From positions 47,802,001 to 47,866,000 of the forward strand of contig CM060731.1 of assembly GCA_030704615.1 (NCBI GenBank): a stretch of 64,000 nucleotides of DNA. Reading direction: 5' to 3'. Source of the DNA: Takakia lepidozioides. Taxonomy: Eukaryota > Streptophyta > Takakiopsida > Takakiales > Takakiaceae. Shown here piece after piece: positions 1 through 11,230 of this stretch (position 1 is the stretch's first letter; each line of letters opens with the position of its first letter). Below the pieces are notes generated by a model. That model had not been told where the DNA came from. It did not search any database and worked only from the letters and a program-made list of their open reading frames with translations. Position numbers and translations under genes: made by a program.

Positions 1-1029
1 ACCAAAGGGAATTCTCCTAGGCCCAAATAGGTGGAGGGTTTAGTGGGAAGCGAAGGGGGGGACCGTTATGTCCCGGTGAGCAGCCGAAGCTCCAAGTTGG
101 CCCGGGCGGCCAGGTTGGGAGTCGGGCGCGCGCATCAAAGCGAGTAACTATGACTTGAAGGGGAGCTTACCAAAGTGAGGTGCGCGACACGCAGCGAGTG
201 CAAGCAGGCGTGGGATGGCAGGAGCGTCGGCAGCACATCAACATACAGCCAGTAGTAAGTGCGGGCCCCGGCAGGTGAGCTGTGGACTTAGCAAAGAACG
301 AGTGCAAGGCTGAAAGCATGCGTGGGCCTGCGGGAAGGTGGAGTTGCGAGCAACTTCCTAAGTCTCTTCTAGGGTTTGCCCCCAACCACCCTAACCCCGT
401 CCGTTGGATGTAACCAGGCCTGGGCCCTGGCATGCTGGATTTCCGCCACGTGGCAGCATTCAACGGCCATTTTCCGTTTTCTTAGAAGATAAGAACGGCT
501 GGAATCCGTCCAGGCATGCCTACTAAGGCATATTTCCGGCATATTCTGATACGGAAAGGCAAAAATCCGTCCTAAAGCAAGGCACTCAGATGATTTCCTC
601 TTAGGCCATTTTTTCTGTCGGTTCATTTTCCGGAGGTTTCATGTCATACCCGGAAATTCCAGGATGGCACTCGGCTGGCATGTAACTGGCTGCCGGTTCT
701 CCCCGTTCGTTGATCATCTGCACAAGGACATCAGACTCATCAATTGTCTGGAACGACAGCATCCCGCCATGTTGGCAGCTCCACTAGCGCCCAACTATCT
801 ATGGAGCAGGAAGAATCAGATAGGAATTGGAGGCATAAGAGAACCTCTAGAAAGGGCAAATCCAAAGCCCACCTCTCGTTTGAATCCTCTGGATGCAAAT
901 CAATGAGCCTCTGCAGTCTTGTCTCGCTGCTATGGACCTACCCATCCTTAGTCTCCTGCAGCCTCTCTCAGATTTGGCCACGGGGCAGTGTCTCCTTTAT
1001 CATCCTTATGATTGTTTTTCCTGAGGTTA
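1..1029. other. No gene recognised
   Basis: The short open frames on both strands have no recognisable domain and no intron/exon pattern. The right end probably belongs to the LINE whose tail follows at 1030-1095, because the sequence runs into it without a visible border. Confidence 0.4.
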
Positions 1030-1095
1030 TTTTCTCCTCAGTTTTATTAATAAAATTTGTCAGGGCTCCCCTGTTCAAAAAAAAAAAAAAAAAAG
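1030..1095 (+). mobile_element. 3' tail of an L1-type LINE with poly(A)
   Basis: The segment ends ATTAATAAAATTTGTCAGGGCTC...CCTGTTC and then about 18 A. The same layout (ATNAAA, then TCAGGGCT, a C-rich stretch, GTTCAA and an A-rich tail) occurs in the opposite orientation at about 28508-28580. Two independently placed copies with the same end and an A-rich tail mark the 3' terminus of a plant L1-like family. No reverse transcriptase frame is attached, so this is a 5'-truncated copy. Its 5' border is not defined. Confidence 0.6.
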
Positions 1096-1210
1096 TTGTA
1101 GTCAAAAGAAAGGATGAAGAAAGCGTAAAGTGCAGTGTAATTAGTAGTTATCATCAGTTCTGAATTCGACGCTTGGTTTATTACTACATGCCACTAAATT
1201 AATTAATATT

Positions 1211-1494
1211 TGACGCCTTGGGAAGGAAGGGTAAATTACTGGTCTCTCCATCCCCAAGGGTTACTGCCCTCCGCTTCGGAAGGGTGGACACGTGGACATC
1301 TTTGTGACACCAATAGGTGGATTGCTGTGACAACCAAGTTTTAGCACAGTGGTAATGGGCACATACCACTTGGGAAGTGGTTGTGGGATAAATCAACCAA
1401 TTGGTGTCACAAAGTTGCCCACCTTCCTATTGGAAGGTAGTAACCCTTCGGGGTGAAGAGCCACCATAATTTACCCTTCCTTCCGGAGGCGTCA
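1211..1494. mobile_element. MITE with long terminal inverted repeats
   Basis: The 284-bp element starts TGACGCC and ends GGCGTCA. Each arm continues inwards for about 100 bp with recognisable matches: GGAAGGAAGGGTAAATTA near the ends, then GAAGGGTTACT, and TTTGTGACACCAAT close to the centre. There is no coding capacity. The flanks are AT-rich and I could not fix a target-site duplication, so the superfamily is open. It is a foldback-type MITE and could form a long hairpin RNA. Confidence 0.7.
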
Positions 1495-2994
1495 TATATT
1501 ATTATATAGAAATGGTGTGGCAATCATCATCCATCTATTATTTGGTAGTGTGATCGCTTAGAGCTCTTCCACGTAATCCATGGGTGTCTTGATAAAGCCA
1601 TCGTCAAGGACAGCAAGAATCTCACTGAATCTTACAGTCCACAGCCCAGGATCCAATTTCTACAACGCATTCCTTACGCATTTCCGGACAACTCAAATTC
1701 ACGTACCGCCTTGATTGGACTTTGCATTCATAGACAGGGCACGACTTGAATGGCGGCCATGGGATTCCCATGGGAGGAGTGCCCCAGATGTGCAACTCTT
1801 TGCGTTGGGGGTGCGGAAAATATGGTATTGAGGTAGCGCCATGCTCCTTTCACTCTCTTTTTGGGTGAGAGTTGTGCCATGTACATACTATAGGTGGCGT
1901 CAAAACATCTCATGGCTCTCTCTCTGCCAATTCGGAAGAGACGTTCACATGCATTTGCACTAACGTCATGAGCCATCAGAACAACTTTGAAAAAAGAGAG
2001 AATACTAGAGCCATCCTGATCAGACAGTGGCGCTATGTCAAGGAGATGTCAAGCCATGAGCTTGAGCTTCTCTGGCCCGTGGTAAGCAAAATCATTGAAT
2101 TTTTCGCTTGACAAGGATGCAGGACTATAATGGAGCTACAATGTGTAGCTCTGCGCAGTGATCTGTAAATCCTGGAGCTCCAAGCTCAACAATTGAATGA
2201 CACTCAAGTTTCTTCAAGTCATGAATCTGAGGATGGACGTTTTTTTCTTACCAAGAATCCCGAGCCACAGCTACTTGGCCAAGTTGAGGGGGAAACTAAC
2301 CCCCTTTCTGGCACAGAGGGACAGAGCCCCAGCCTGAAGGCAACACAGGGGATTGAGCCCCAGACGCAAAGGCCAATGCACAGGCAGTCGTACACACAGC
2401 CCTCTTGTGCGATGACTAACTTTATAAATGGTTGCTTAATTCATTCTCGTGAAGGAAGTGTTTTGTTTGTTTTTAACTTACTAATAATAGGAGGGACGAT
2501 CCTCGGCACCAGCCCGGATGTCCGAGATCTATGAAGTTGGTGCCCTCTCGTACTACAGTTCCATCTAGAGCTCTCTTCGCGCTAAATTGTTCCTTCCATT
2601 TCTACATCTTTTCATTAGTTTCAATTCTTTGATATGATCAACTTCTCTTGGCAAGTTGGCGTCTTTAGAGTGTAAAGGGGCTCTACCAGTACTATTTCTC
2701 CAGATCTGATGTAGACAGCTCTCAATTTATTGGAAGGTCAGTGTGTGCCGATGATTGACTACCCACTAGCTCGCAAGAGTAGCGCATGATCAGGTGATGT
2801 CCAGCTAATCGTCATGTAGATGTCTTAGATTTCCAGGTCTGTCCTGATGCAAGTAGCATCTAGCTGTTAATTTGGCATGTATAAGTCCTTATTTGCAACT
2901 TTAATGGACTGTATGATAAAGATGGGTCTAGCTGTCTCTCCTCTCATATTTTCTGGTGTATGAGCATCCCCTCCTCAAAAGTTGTTCTTGATTT
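1495..2994. other. No gene recognised
   Basis: This is the upstream region of the RING gene. An open frame at 2193-2534 (+) has no domain or compositional sign of being a gene. The promoter of the RING gene presumably lies in the last few hundred bases, but no convincing TATA box was fixed. Confidence 0.4.
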
Positions 2995-3084
2995 ATGTGT
3001 CCGTTCCTCGTCTGTTCTGACTGGTCAACAGCATTGGTGCAGGGCACTAGGATAATACTTTCCGGAATTCACCACGCCAGGGCC

Positions 3085-3885
3085 ATGGCGTGGTTGGAAT
3101 GCAAAATCTGCTTGGAAGAGGCAACTAGGGATCCAGTGGTTACCTCGTGCGGCCATTTATTTTGCTGGGCGTGCATCTATCGGTGGTGCTTTCGTGGTAT
3201 GCCACACGTCCCAAGAGCATGCCCAGTGTGTAGGCAAGGTATTGGAGAGGACAGGGCAATATATCCAATCCGTGGCCGAGAACATCTGCGCCCAACCTCG
3301 GCGCCAGAGCGATTGAGTCACGTTGACTCAACACTTATAATTCCACCTTGTCCAGATGGGCCCTGGATCCCTGAGCCCGAGCCCGAAGTGCCCATGGACG
3401 CATCAGAAGTTGCATTCCTAGAAGAAGCACTGGAGCGTGAATTATACTATCTTGAACATCCGAGTGAACGTGAAGATCGTACTGACACAGAGGACGAGGT
3501 TGACTGGGGGCAGGATCAGGATTTGGATGACCAGGAAAGTGATGAGGATAGACCTTATGCAGGAAGTTTTCAGGAGTATCTGGATCGGCTCGGGACCAGG
3601 GACAACCTTGATGACGCGATTGACCAGGCAAGTGAGGAGGATAGACTTCATGCAGGAAGTTTTCAGGAGTATCTGGATGAGATCGGGGCCGGGGACAACC
3701 TTGATGATTCGGATGACCAGGCAAGTGAGGAGGATCTTTATACAGGAAGTTTTCAGGAGTATCTGGATGAGATCGACCAGGCAACTGAGGAGGATATCAG
3801 ACTTCATACAGTAACTCCTCAGGAGTATCACACGATCAGAGGAACAACCTTTGAGGTTGATGATTCGGATGACCTGGCAACTTAG
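3085..3885 (+). CDS. RING-finger E3 ubiquitin ligase-like protein with acidic repeat tail
   Basis: The N-terminus carries a C3HC4 RING finger (first 50 residues: CKICLEEA, CGHLFCWACIYRW, then CPVC after a longer loop). It is of the type found in RMA/RNF5-like ligases, which bind an E2 and transfer ubiquitin. I chose the ATG at 3085 because the RING begins five residues later; an in-frame upstream start at 2995 would add 30 unremarkable residues. The rest is very acidic and contains tandem repeats of about 31 residues with the core GSFQEYLD (see the separate entry). No C-terminal membrane anchor, typical of RMA proteins, is visible. The frame stops at 3885, yet the same repeat pattern (TPEEYQ) continues in the +1 frame to 4045 and ends in a PSTRSTSR tail. 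The stop may therefore reflect a frameshift or an unrecognised small intron. The ligase function is inferred from the domain. Confidence 0.72.
   Translation: MAWLECKICLEEATRDPVVTSCGHLFCWACIYRWCFRGMPHVPRACPVCRQGIGEDRAIYPIRGREHLRPTSAPERLSHVDSTLIIPPCPDGPWIPEPEPEVPMDASEVAFLEEALERELYYLEHPSEREDRTDTEDEVDWGQDQDLDDQESDEDRPYAGSFQEYLDRLGTRDNLDDAIDQASEEDRLHAGSFQEYLDEIGAGDNLDDSDDQASEEDLYTGSFQEYLDEIDQATEEDIRLHTVTPQEYHTIRGTTFEVDDSDDLAT
3547..3882 (+). repeat. In-frame acidic tandem repeats in the RING protein
   Basis: There are two full 93-nt units (3547-3639 and 3640-3732), a third shortened by an internal 33-nt deletion (3733-3792), and a diverged fourth (from 3793). Each encodes roughly D-R-x-x-A-G-S-F-Q-E-Y-L-D, followed by an acidic stretch and DQASEE. 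Unit lengths are multiples of three, so repeat gain or loss keeps the frame. The near identity of the first two units implies recent expansion. Confidence 0.85.
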
Positions 3886-4045
3886 GACTTTATTAGTAAC
3901 TCCTGAGGAATATCAGGCTCTGGTGGACAGCCTTAAACTTGGTGAGTTAGTGGATTATGATGACTATGAGGACGATGAGGACACTGCACCTGAGGTTCCA
4001 GCAGCAGGCATACCAGGACCTAGTACCAGATCTACATCTAGGTAG
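3886..4045 (+). other. Out-of-frame continuation of the RING protein's repeat tail
   Basis: In frame +2, just past the stop at 3883-3885, the sequence encodes TPEEYQALVD, an acidic DYDDYEDDEDTAPE stretch and a Ser/Thr/Arg tail ending at 4043-4045. The motif matches the TPQEY of the preceding repeat, so this was probably the original C-terminus. It was lost by a small indel or is joined by splicing that I cannot confirm. Confidence 0.5.
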
Positions 4046-4958
4046 AGCTTAGCCTGCACACTCATGAATTGAGTGAGTCCGCCAGAGTCAGTCTCTCCTG
4101 ATGCCCCATAGACTATACAACTTAGAAAGAATGAGACACTTGCACTGAACCAAGAGAAGGCCACCTGGGTTGGAGTTGGCAAGGATGGTCGCTTACAGTC
4201 TCCAGGCTGTGTAGTGATCTGTAAAGCTCGCAGGTGGTCCAGCTTTGCAATTATTCCATGACAATCCACTTTGATTGTCATGTGAATCTGTAATTTAAAT
4301 GTCAAGAATCCCAACCCCAAACATCATGGCCGGTTTAGCTCCCAGGGGTAAAGTCTTTCAGCAGAAACAACAGGCAAGAACAGAAGACACGAGGCTTTGC
4401 ATCAGTTTTATATTTAAAGGCGATGGGAATGTGTCATTAAAACCACCAGAGTGCTATTACTCACAAAATGTATCTTAGCTGTACACATATTGCAGAAAGT
4501 AGGCAGGTCCAGAGACAACATGCCCTGGACTCTAAATCTAACCCCCTCCCACAGTCTACAATCTAGGGGCTAGGAAGTCCTACAACTTCACTAAGGCTGA
4601 CATGCAAGACCCAAACCTGAGAGGTCGCTAACATGTTGCACCTCTCAATGTCAACCATATCTCGAAACCTTCAGACGCTGGTAGATAGGCCCTTGGAAAA
4701 ATGGGGTCTCCAAGAAAGGTTGAGGCACTATTATCCCTATTCCTACATTATTGACCTTTCTGGCTGCCAACAGAACTTGGTTGCCAAAACCTAAACAACT
4801 AAGAGCTTCCGCGACAGCCCAATGTCACTTCCAATCTGGAATCCGCACCACTCAAAAGTAAGGCATCCTGCTTCCAAGCTGATATAAAATTTTATTCCAT
4901 TGCAAGGGAGTTTGTGACTTAATCGTGTGCATTTGAAACGGAATTCCCTGAGAGCTGC
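4046..4958. other. Shared 3' region of convergent genes
   Basis: The stretch lies between the 3' ends of the RING gene (+) and the SR gene (-) and should hold both 3' UTRs. TTTATT at about 4892, read on the minus strand as AATAAA, lies roughly 65 nt past the SR stop and is a possible polyadenylation signal. Nothing else is recognised. Confidence 0.4.
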
Positions 4959-7900
4959 TTATCGATGTGATCCCAAGTAGGGCCTATAATCAGGAGAGCG
5001 GCTGCGATAGTGTCGGGGTGGTGATTGGCTGCACACCAATTACACAGAGAGTCAGCCACCACATTGTCCATCACCACCTACATGTTCCTACAGGAGCTTT
5101 AAAGAAGTCATTAAACAATTGACCAGAACTTTCCAGGTATCCACCTACCACAGCTCACAGAGTCAGCCATCACATTTAATTCACCTCTGACAAGTTTCCA
5201 AAGGAGCTTAAAAAAAAGACCTGTCAAAATATATACTTCATCAAAACTTTCGAGTAAACCAGTATCCACCAACCCTTTGCCAATATCCAGGCCTGTGCTA
5301 AATGTAATGAAATGAAATGGTGCTTTATAACGTCCGCGGAAAGCTCATAGAGCTTATGGGACAAAATGGAAGAAAACATGAGAGAGGAACAAATCCAGAA
5401 ACCACAATTAATGTTCTAGCGATTGTCTAAGGGTGAAGGCCTCATGCAGGTAGGCTGCCAAGCATTTTTTATCCTCATAGTGGAAGACATCAGTGAGAGT
5501 TTGAGTTCCATAATGAATGATCCAACTTTTCTTAGACTTCAGATGCACCAAAATTACATGACAACACGGTATTGCAAAAAGGAAAACAGTAAAGCTCCGA
5601 GAAGTTCTCCTACAAGATATAATATCAAGACACTGAACTCACATATCCCCAACGATCTCCTACAAGATGAGAATAATTCCACCAGCTTGCAAAACAAAAG
5701 ATACAGTATCCCCATGGTAGGCTCCTCATTCGTCATTCCATATGGACAATTTCATTCTGATATTAGTTCCCTTACCTATGTTGACGCCCGCCACTGCGAG
5801 GTGGACTTCGAGCAGGGCCATAGTCAGGACTGCCCCTTGTTGGCCCCCTTCCACCTCCATACCGACCAGTGCTAGGGCCTCTGATTGGGGGATCTCCGTC
5901 CTCACGTGCTGCATACTCTACAGTGATCACCCGGTCCATCACCTTACTGCAAATCGTGAAGACATTTCAGTGAGTTGAATGAAGCAAAAGCTGTCGACAG
6001 AATGTGAAGTCATTGTAAAAACAGAATAGAGACAACCAACCCACACGTCACACCTACAAGTTAAATAAAGCTAAATCTTTGGCAAATGTACCAACACATA
6101 AGATTGGCGATGCCTGGTGGAACTTTGTGGTACTTCAAAGACCTGTACCAAACCAAAAAGTCACCTCAAGTTGGTTGACTCCAGAGCTTGTGTGGCCTCA
6201 TCCTGTGTCTCATACTGGACAAAGCCGAAGTTCTTGCGAATTTGTACACGCAACAGCTTTCCGTAAGGCTCAAAATGCCGCTCAAGGTCATGGACTCGAG
6301 TATTAGTGGGGTCGAAATTCACCACAAAGAGTGTCTTGGTGGGCTTCTGTTTGGTGATGCTTCTGCGAGCATCCTCCCGCCGACGTATGGCACCATCACC
6401 TTGCTGCAGACAAAAATGACAACCCGGGAACACCTATTAATTCTCCTATTGTAAATCACAGCAGTCCAGTTTTTATGACTGTTGCTGATTCAATGAACTT
6501 TGATGCATCGTCTCCAAAGTACGTGGTGCATCCTCTGCACTGGAATATCCTTAAGCTTTATAATTCCATATGACCAAGGCCACTTTACATCTACTAAAGT
6601 AGGTATCACAAGCTTCTGACCAACACGTTCCCAGTTACAAGTAAATATATGCCCTGAGCTTTCTCCTATCCTGCGAAAATATGACGTCGAAGTGCTTGTA
6701 AGGCAAATTTAGACTGATCTTAAGCTGGCAGTGAGAGGCATTCACATTCCTGGCCTGCAAAATCCAGCTATAAACAAAGCAACGCATGCCTAAAGTGGAC
6801 TTGTACCTTGGCCCACTCAACACAGAGCCGGCGGCGCTGTCTGCCAAACTCCAGGTTGTCCAGAGCACGAATTGCATCCTCTGCATCACGCTCATCATCC
6901 ATGTAGACAAATGCAAAGCCTGCGCCAACAAAGACAGACCGTTACTACTAGATTTCCCCGCGCAAAATTACACAAAAACCGACCGAAGTTTCATACAAAA
7001 TGAAGGCGGAGTGGCTGTTCAGAACTTAAGACTTCCCCATGCTAGGATATCAATTGCTCACACAACATTGGTACATGGTGATTTACTCATCAGCTAGTGG
7101 TCAAGCATCCCACCACTTACGCAATGCCTGGGGCTCTTACAACACTACAGATTGTCTATCTGACAAGCTTCCCATGGAAGCCACCCATGCACATGACGTC
7201 TTATAAGTGCCTCTCAAATTCAAAGTAATTATACTCTCTTGGGCAATTCCCATCAATGTTACATTTGACCAATCTGAAATGGAGAACTTGATAGACAACA
7301 CCTGGCGATCGTTGACTATTCGCTGCACAATCTCAGGACGATGTCAGGAAGAACGCAGAATAAATGCCAAGAATGAAGTGAAGTGAGGTGTGGACTGTTG
7401 ACAAAGAGACAAGAAGTCAGCAAAGCTTGCACCAATTATGTTGCTCTCCTCCAGTCTGCAGCAAGATGACAATCTACACGACTGGCACGCCTGGACAAAC
7501 AGAGATGCTGACATGGACGACGCAGATGCTGAGGTGGATGGCTCTCTTCAGCGATGACAATCTAGATGATCAGGCCTTGGGAAGATGACGTGAACAATGA
7601 GGATGCTGAGGTGGATAGCGTAGATGCTGAGGTCAGCACCATGATGAGTTCGGTCACCAATAGAATGGAAAGAGTGATGATCTGATGATAATAGGGTGAA
7701 TGCAAGCTGTCTTCTGCAGGTTTTGTTGGAAAACTGGTGTGCTCATAATAGGAAGAAAATGAAGCCAAGTGTTGGCAGTGGAAGCCATGTAGAAATGGGG
7801 CACTGGCCAAGCTGCCACCCTCTCTATGCTCACGCCTGCGCTGCCACATCCATCCTTGAGAATACTACAATTTCACCAACAACCAGCTGTACCTCTGCCT

Positions 7901-8446
7901 GTGGTTTACTCCCACTAAAGAATAAACATGCCAAACATCAAAATTAAATAATAAACATGGCACGACCAGAACCAAATCACCAAGAAACCTAAAACAGAGC
8001 ATTTCACAGCTTTCTTGAACCTACAAGCCTTCTTGATATTAAACCATGTTCTATGTTTGATGTCAGTTTCACCCTTCCACCTGATGAAGGATCAACCGCA
8101 AGATGACATGTTCGAGATGCTTGTCATTCATGGAACTTTGAAGTGGTCTGCTTGAACTGCCTTGTGCAAGAGAATCAGGGATAAGAGAGCTCAGGGGAGG
8201 CAGCAGCAAAGAACAGTGGGATACTTCAGGGTCAGAAAGATATGTGTATGAGCATAAGCATGGCAACAAAGGAAGAAGAAGAGACATTGCACACTCCAAA
8301 GCAAGATGAAGAACAGGGGAGAAAGGCATGCCTGTCTTCATGTCAACACGGTCTACTTTTCCATAGGAGGTAAACATGCGCTCAATCTCTGATTGCCGTG
8401 CATCATACTCAAAGTTGCCACAGAACACTGGCCTCATTCTCGCCAT
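4959..8446 (-). CDS. RS31-like: RS-subfamily SR splicing factor (RS31/RS40-like), 5 coding exons
   Basis: Exons in transcript order are 8446-8332, 6919-6807, 6403-6165, 5946-5776 and 5028-4959. They sum to 708 nt with matching phases, giving 235 aa. RRM1 spans exons 1-2 (RNP2 VFCGNF; RNP1-like GFAFVYMDD). RRM2 is in exon 3 ([16 protein letters not shown]). The short tail has Ser-Pro/Arg-Ser elements ([21 protein letters not shown]). Two RRMs with a modest RS tail and an N-terminus reading [15 protein letters not shown] are typical of the plant RS subfamily: nuclear proteins that bind exonic enhancers and recruit the spliceosome. Introns 2-4 are GT-AG. The intron after exon 1 (about 1.4 kb) reads ACAG|GC at its donor. 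That long intron inside RRM1 corresponds to the one known to be alternatively spliced in this subfamily, probably for autoregulation. Intron 4 holds a LINE-B fragment. Non-coding leader exons lie at 8519-8447 and about 9394-9505. Confidence 0.9.
5309..5505 (-). mobile_element. LINE-B 3' fragment in SR gene intron 4
   Basis: The sequence from the (GAAAT)n stretch, through ATGGTGCTTTATAACGTCC and AGCTCATAGAGCTTATGGG, to about 5505 is shared with 14550-14905 and 16716-17060. Read on the minus strand it is the 3' end of a LINE, finishing in (ATTTC)n. This copy is heavily 5'-truncated and has no coding sequence left. Confidence 0.75.
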
Positions 8447-8519
8447 GCTTCAGCTACCTTAGCTGCAACACTTCTGTTATAGTTTAAGGGATCCTTCACT
8501 GCTCCAAAATCCTTGCTGG
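8447..8519 (-). other. 5' UTR part of SR gene coding exon 1
   Basis: On the minus strand, a pyrimidine-rich tract ending TGTCTTCAG (8520 and above) is a strong acceptor. The exon then runs through 8447 into the start codon at 8446. It contains no upstream ATG. It joins the proposed leader exon at about 9394-9505. Confidence 0.6.
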
Positions 8520-9393
8520 CTGAAGACAGAAAGGAATCAATTAATTGAGAAGATAGAACAAATCTCATATTCAGCAAATAAAGTTCAACACGCCAAAGAA
8601 GATGGCACAAGCTCATAGTCTATGCACAACATTTGATGTTTGTACACGTTCCTGCATGGCTCTTCTTCATGCCCCAACACCTCATGAGCAACTCCAACAA
8701 GGTAAATAAGCAGGCATAACTATTGATGAAAACAGAGTCAGATAGTTAGAATAAAAAGTTGTTGAAACATATCCTGTTTCATTCTGTGCCCCTGATCCTG
8801 ACCATCCCTCACTTCTATGGTGTCTGCCTACCTCTCTTTAGGTTTATCTGCAATCACTTCCTCTGACCTTACCTGTGGGGACATTAGCAATGATTCTTTA
8901 AAATATGAAAGGAATCAAGATGGAGCCTCTCAGGACGAGGGATAAAGGGGTAGATTATGTAATCAGCACTTTGTGCACACTAAATAAATCAGGGTGTCAG
9001 CTCTCCGGGGGAAGGTTAACAGTGTCGAAAAACCAACCTATGTGGATCCCATTCCCACAAATAGAAACTATCTCACAGAAATCAAGCAATGAAACCTACA
9101 AATTGACGGAAGAGAATCGGAAGATCTCAAAAAGGCAAGAACGAATTGTCCAGAAAGTATCCACGAAGACATTACTCCGTGAGTTGAAAGGAGACACACA
9201 TATCTATAAGCTCCCCCAGGGAAAAGAATTAACCAAAACACGTCTCACATGAGCACATACTATCCATTTACAGGCATCAACCACAAGCAGAGACTCCATT
9301 CAGAAAAGAAATTCCAAGATTGAGGGACACAAAGACAGACTATCGCTTTTGAAAGGAAAGAGCACAATTCGATAATCAACACAGGAGGATTAC

Positions 9394-9505
9394 CTTCTCC
9401 CGCTGCACACCGTCCTTCACAAAGCCGAGCTTCCTGTCGCCACAACTCCGGACCTTGAAGACGAAGTCAAGTCGTTCCTCCGTGTTCCGCCAACAGACTC
9501 TCTGA
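9394..9505 (-). other. Proposed non-coding first exon of the SR gene
   Basis: The minus strand here is GC-rich compared with its AT-rich flanks and ends in a consensus donor, GAGAAG|GTAATCC, at 9394/9393. A TATA-like run (TTATAATATTT, about 9525-9535) sits roughly 30 nt upstream of the assumed start. A leader intron of about 870 nt to the acceptor at 8520 follows. Leader introns are common in SR genes. The exact transcription start is not visible. Confidence 0.5.
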
Positions 9506-9785
9506 GTTCCGCCATCGATGGGAAAAATATTATAACAAATTAAGGAAAAAACAAAATTTTGGCATGCCGTCATGGCCATGATGAGGGGATGGACTAAGAA
9601 ATGAACCACCACAGAGATATCTACCGGATAAAACAGAAAACCTTTGAACAATACGTAAGTATCCGTTGTATAAACATTTCTGTGGGGATTCTCTTGCCAA
9701 TACTCCACAGATTCTTGGCCCTGTCTGGGGAGGCTTTCAAGAAATTTCTTGAGATTTGCTGAGAATCTCCGAGCAGGAAACAATC
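9506..9785. promoter_or_regulatory. Putative bidirectional promoter (SR gene / FMN-binding protein gene)
   Basis: About 280 bp separate the proposed SR leader exon (-) from the ATG of the FMN-binding protein (+). Both genes start outwards from it, so both must take their core promoters from this interval. A TATA-like sequence for the minus gene lies at about 9525-9535. No clear TATA box was seen for the plus gene. Confidence 0.5.
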
Positions 9786-11193
9786 ATGCCTCTCCGTGTG
9801 CCTGTGCATCTTTCTAATACCATTTCGCATCTCTCATTGTCGCTCTCCCCGAGGGCTGTCTCTGGACCCCTGCATACATTGCCTGCATCATGCAGTTCCC
9901 AGGCTCATGTATCATCTCTCTCCTCCTTGTCTGATGCGCATGCTCTAGACAGACTACACTGGTTTGGAAATCGGATCGATTGTAGAGGAGGTCAATCAGG
10001 AGCTGGTAGGGCCAGATCTCGCCCGTTTATTTCAATGGCTTCTGCTACTGGAGCTCCCTCGCAGGTTCACCACGTTTAACCAGGTCCCGTGTCTTTGATT
10101 TTCTGTGCAAAAATCGTTCCTTTTCAATTCTCATTTATCCATTCAATCAATCGGATCAGCTCTTTCATTGAAAGACTACAAATTCGTATGTTGTCGTTCC
10201 TTGGCCTGAAGCAATGTGTGTTATTAGAGACAGAGAGAGAGAGAGAGAGAGAAGATGAAGAAGAAAGAGAAATTCACCATTTCTACTGCGGGCCCGAGTG
10301 ATCATGGGACAAAGAGCGATGAGTTCTTCAATGCAGCTTTTATGTCTTTCAAAATTACTATGATGAGGAAATTTTGACTACTACGATTTGAGCAATTGAT
10401 GTAATATAGCCACGTTCTAGGGGTCGGGCACTTTTTAGCAATTTCTTGTGGAAACCTTTGGGTTATGACTTTGGACACCCTCAAATTCCACTCTACACCA
10501 TCATGGAATGTTTCATAGTGTTACCTCAATGGTTTGAAAGGATAGGATCACGATTATGATTTTTGCATCATCTCTGGATAGTATCTCTCCAGTGCTCATA
10601 TTTGAACTTCAGTTAAACTCCAGAATGCAGTTGCTCTTGTTTTCATGATAATGCAAGCTACGGATAAACATTGTCTTGTGAAGTGGATGATGTTGAAAGT
10701 TGCTTGGAACAACTTCTCTTCTAAGTGACTTGGGAATTACTCAAGTTCTGCTGGCAATCTTGACCATAACTCAGCATATGGCCACTCCATGCGGAGTATG
10801 GTCTGAAGTGCAGAGCAATAGTGAAAGTTGTGCATTTTCGCAGAAAAATAAAGAACCTGTGTGACTCAAGGACGAAGGGTAGAGGGAGACATGGAAAGGC
10901 CATGGTGCAATGCTATTTCAGTAAATCCGTGATAGTCTAAGCTGTTATACGAGGACTTCACAAATCATGTTTAAGCAGATGGTCTTTGAATTCTTCAACA
11001 AACTTCAAGAAATATGGGTGCCTTTCAACACGTTAAGAGTGCAGCTGGAGTAATGCACAATAGCCCGGAGTTCAATGTGGCTTGGTGTGGCATACTTGCA
11101 GACTATGCCGAGTGAGAAGGTGGATGAAGAAACCAAGTACTGGGAGCAGATACAAGCCCACCAAGTACTGTCTCTCTTTTTTCCTCTCTCACT

Positions 11194-11230
<37 letters not shown>

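Noticed and set aside
9376-9783. 135-codon minus-strand frame as a protein
   Set aside because: It runs from the proposed promoter through the leader exon of the SR gene and past its splice donor; no domain.
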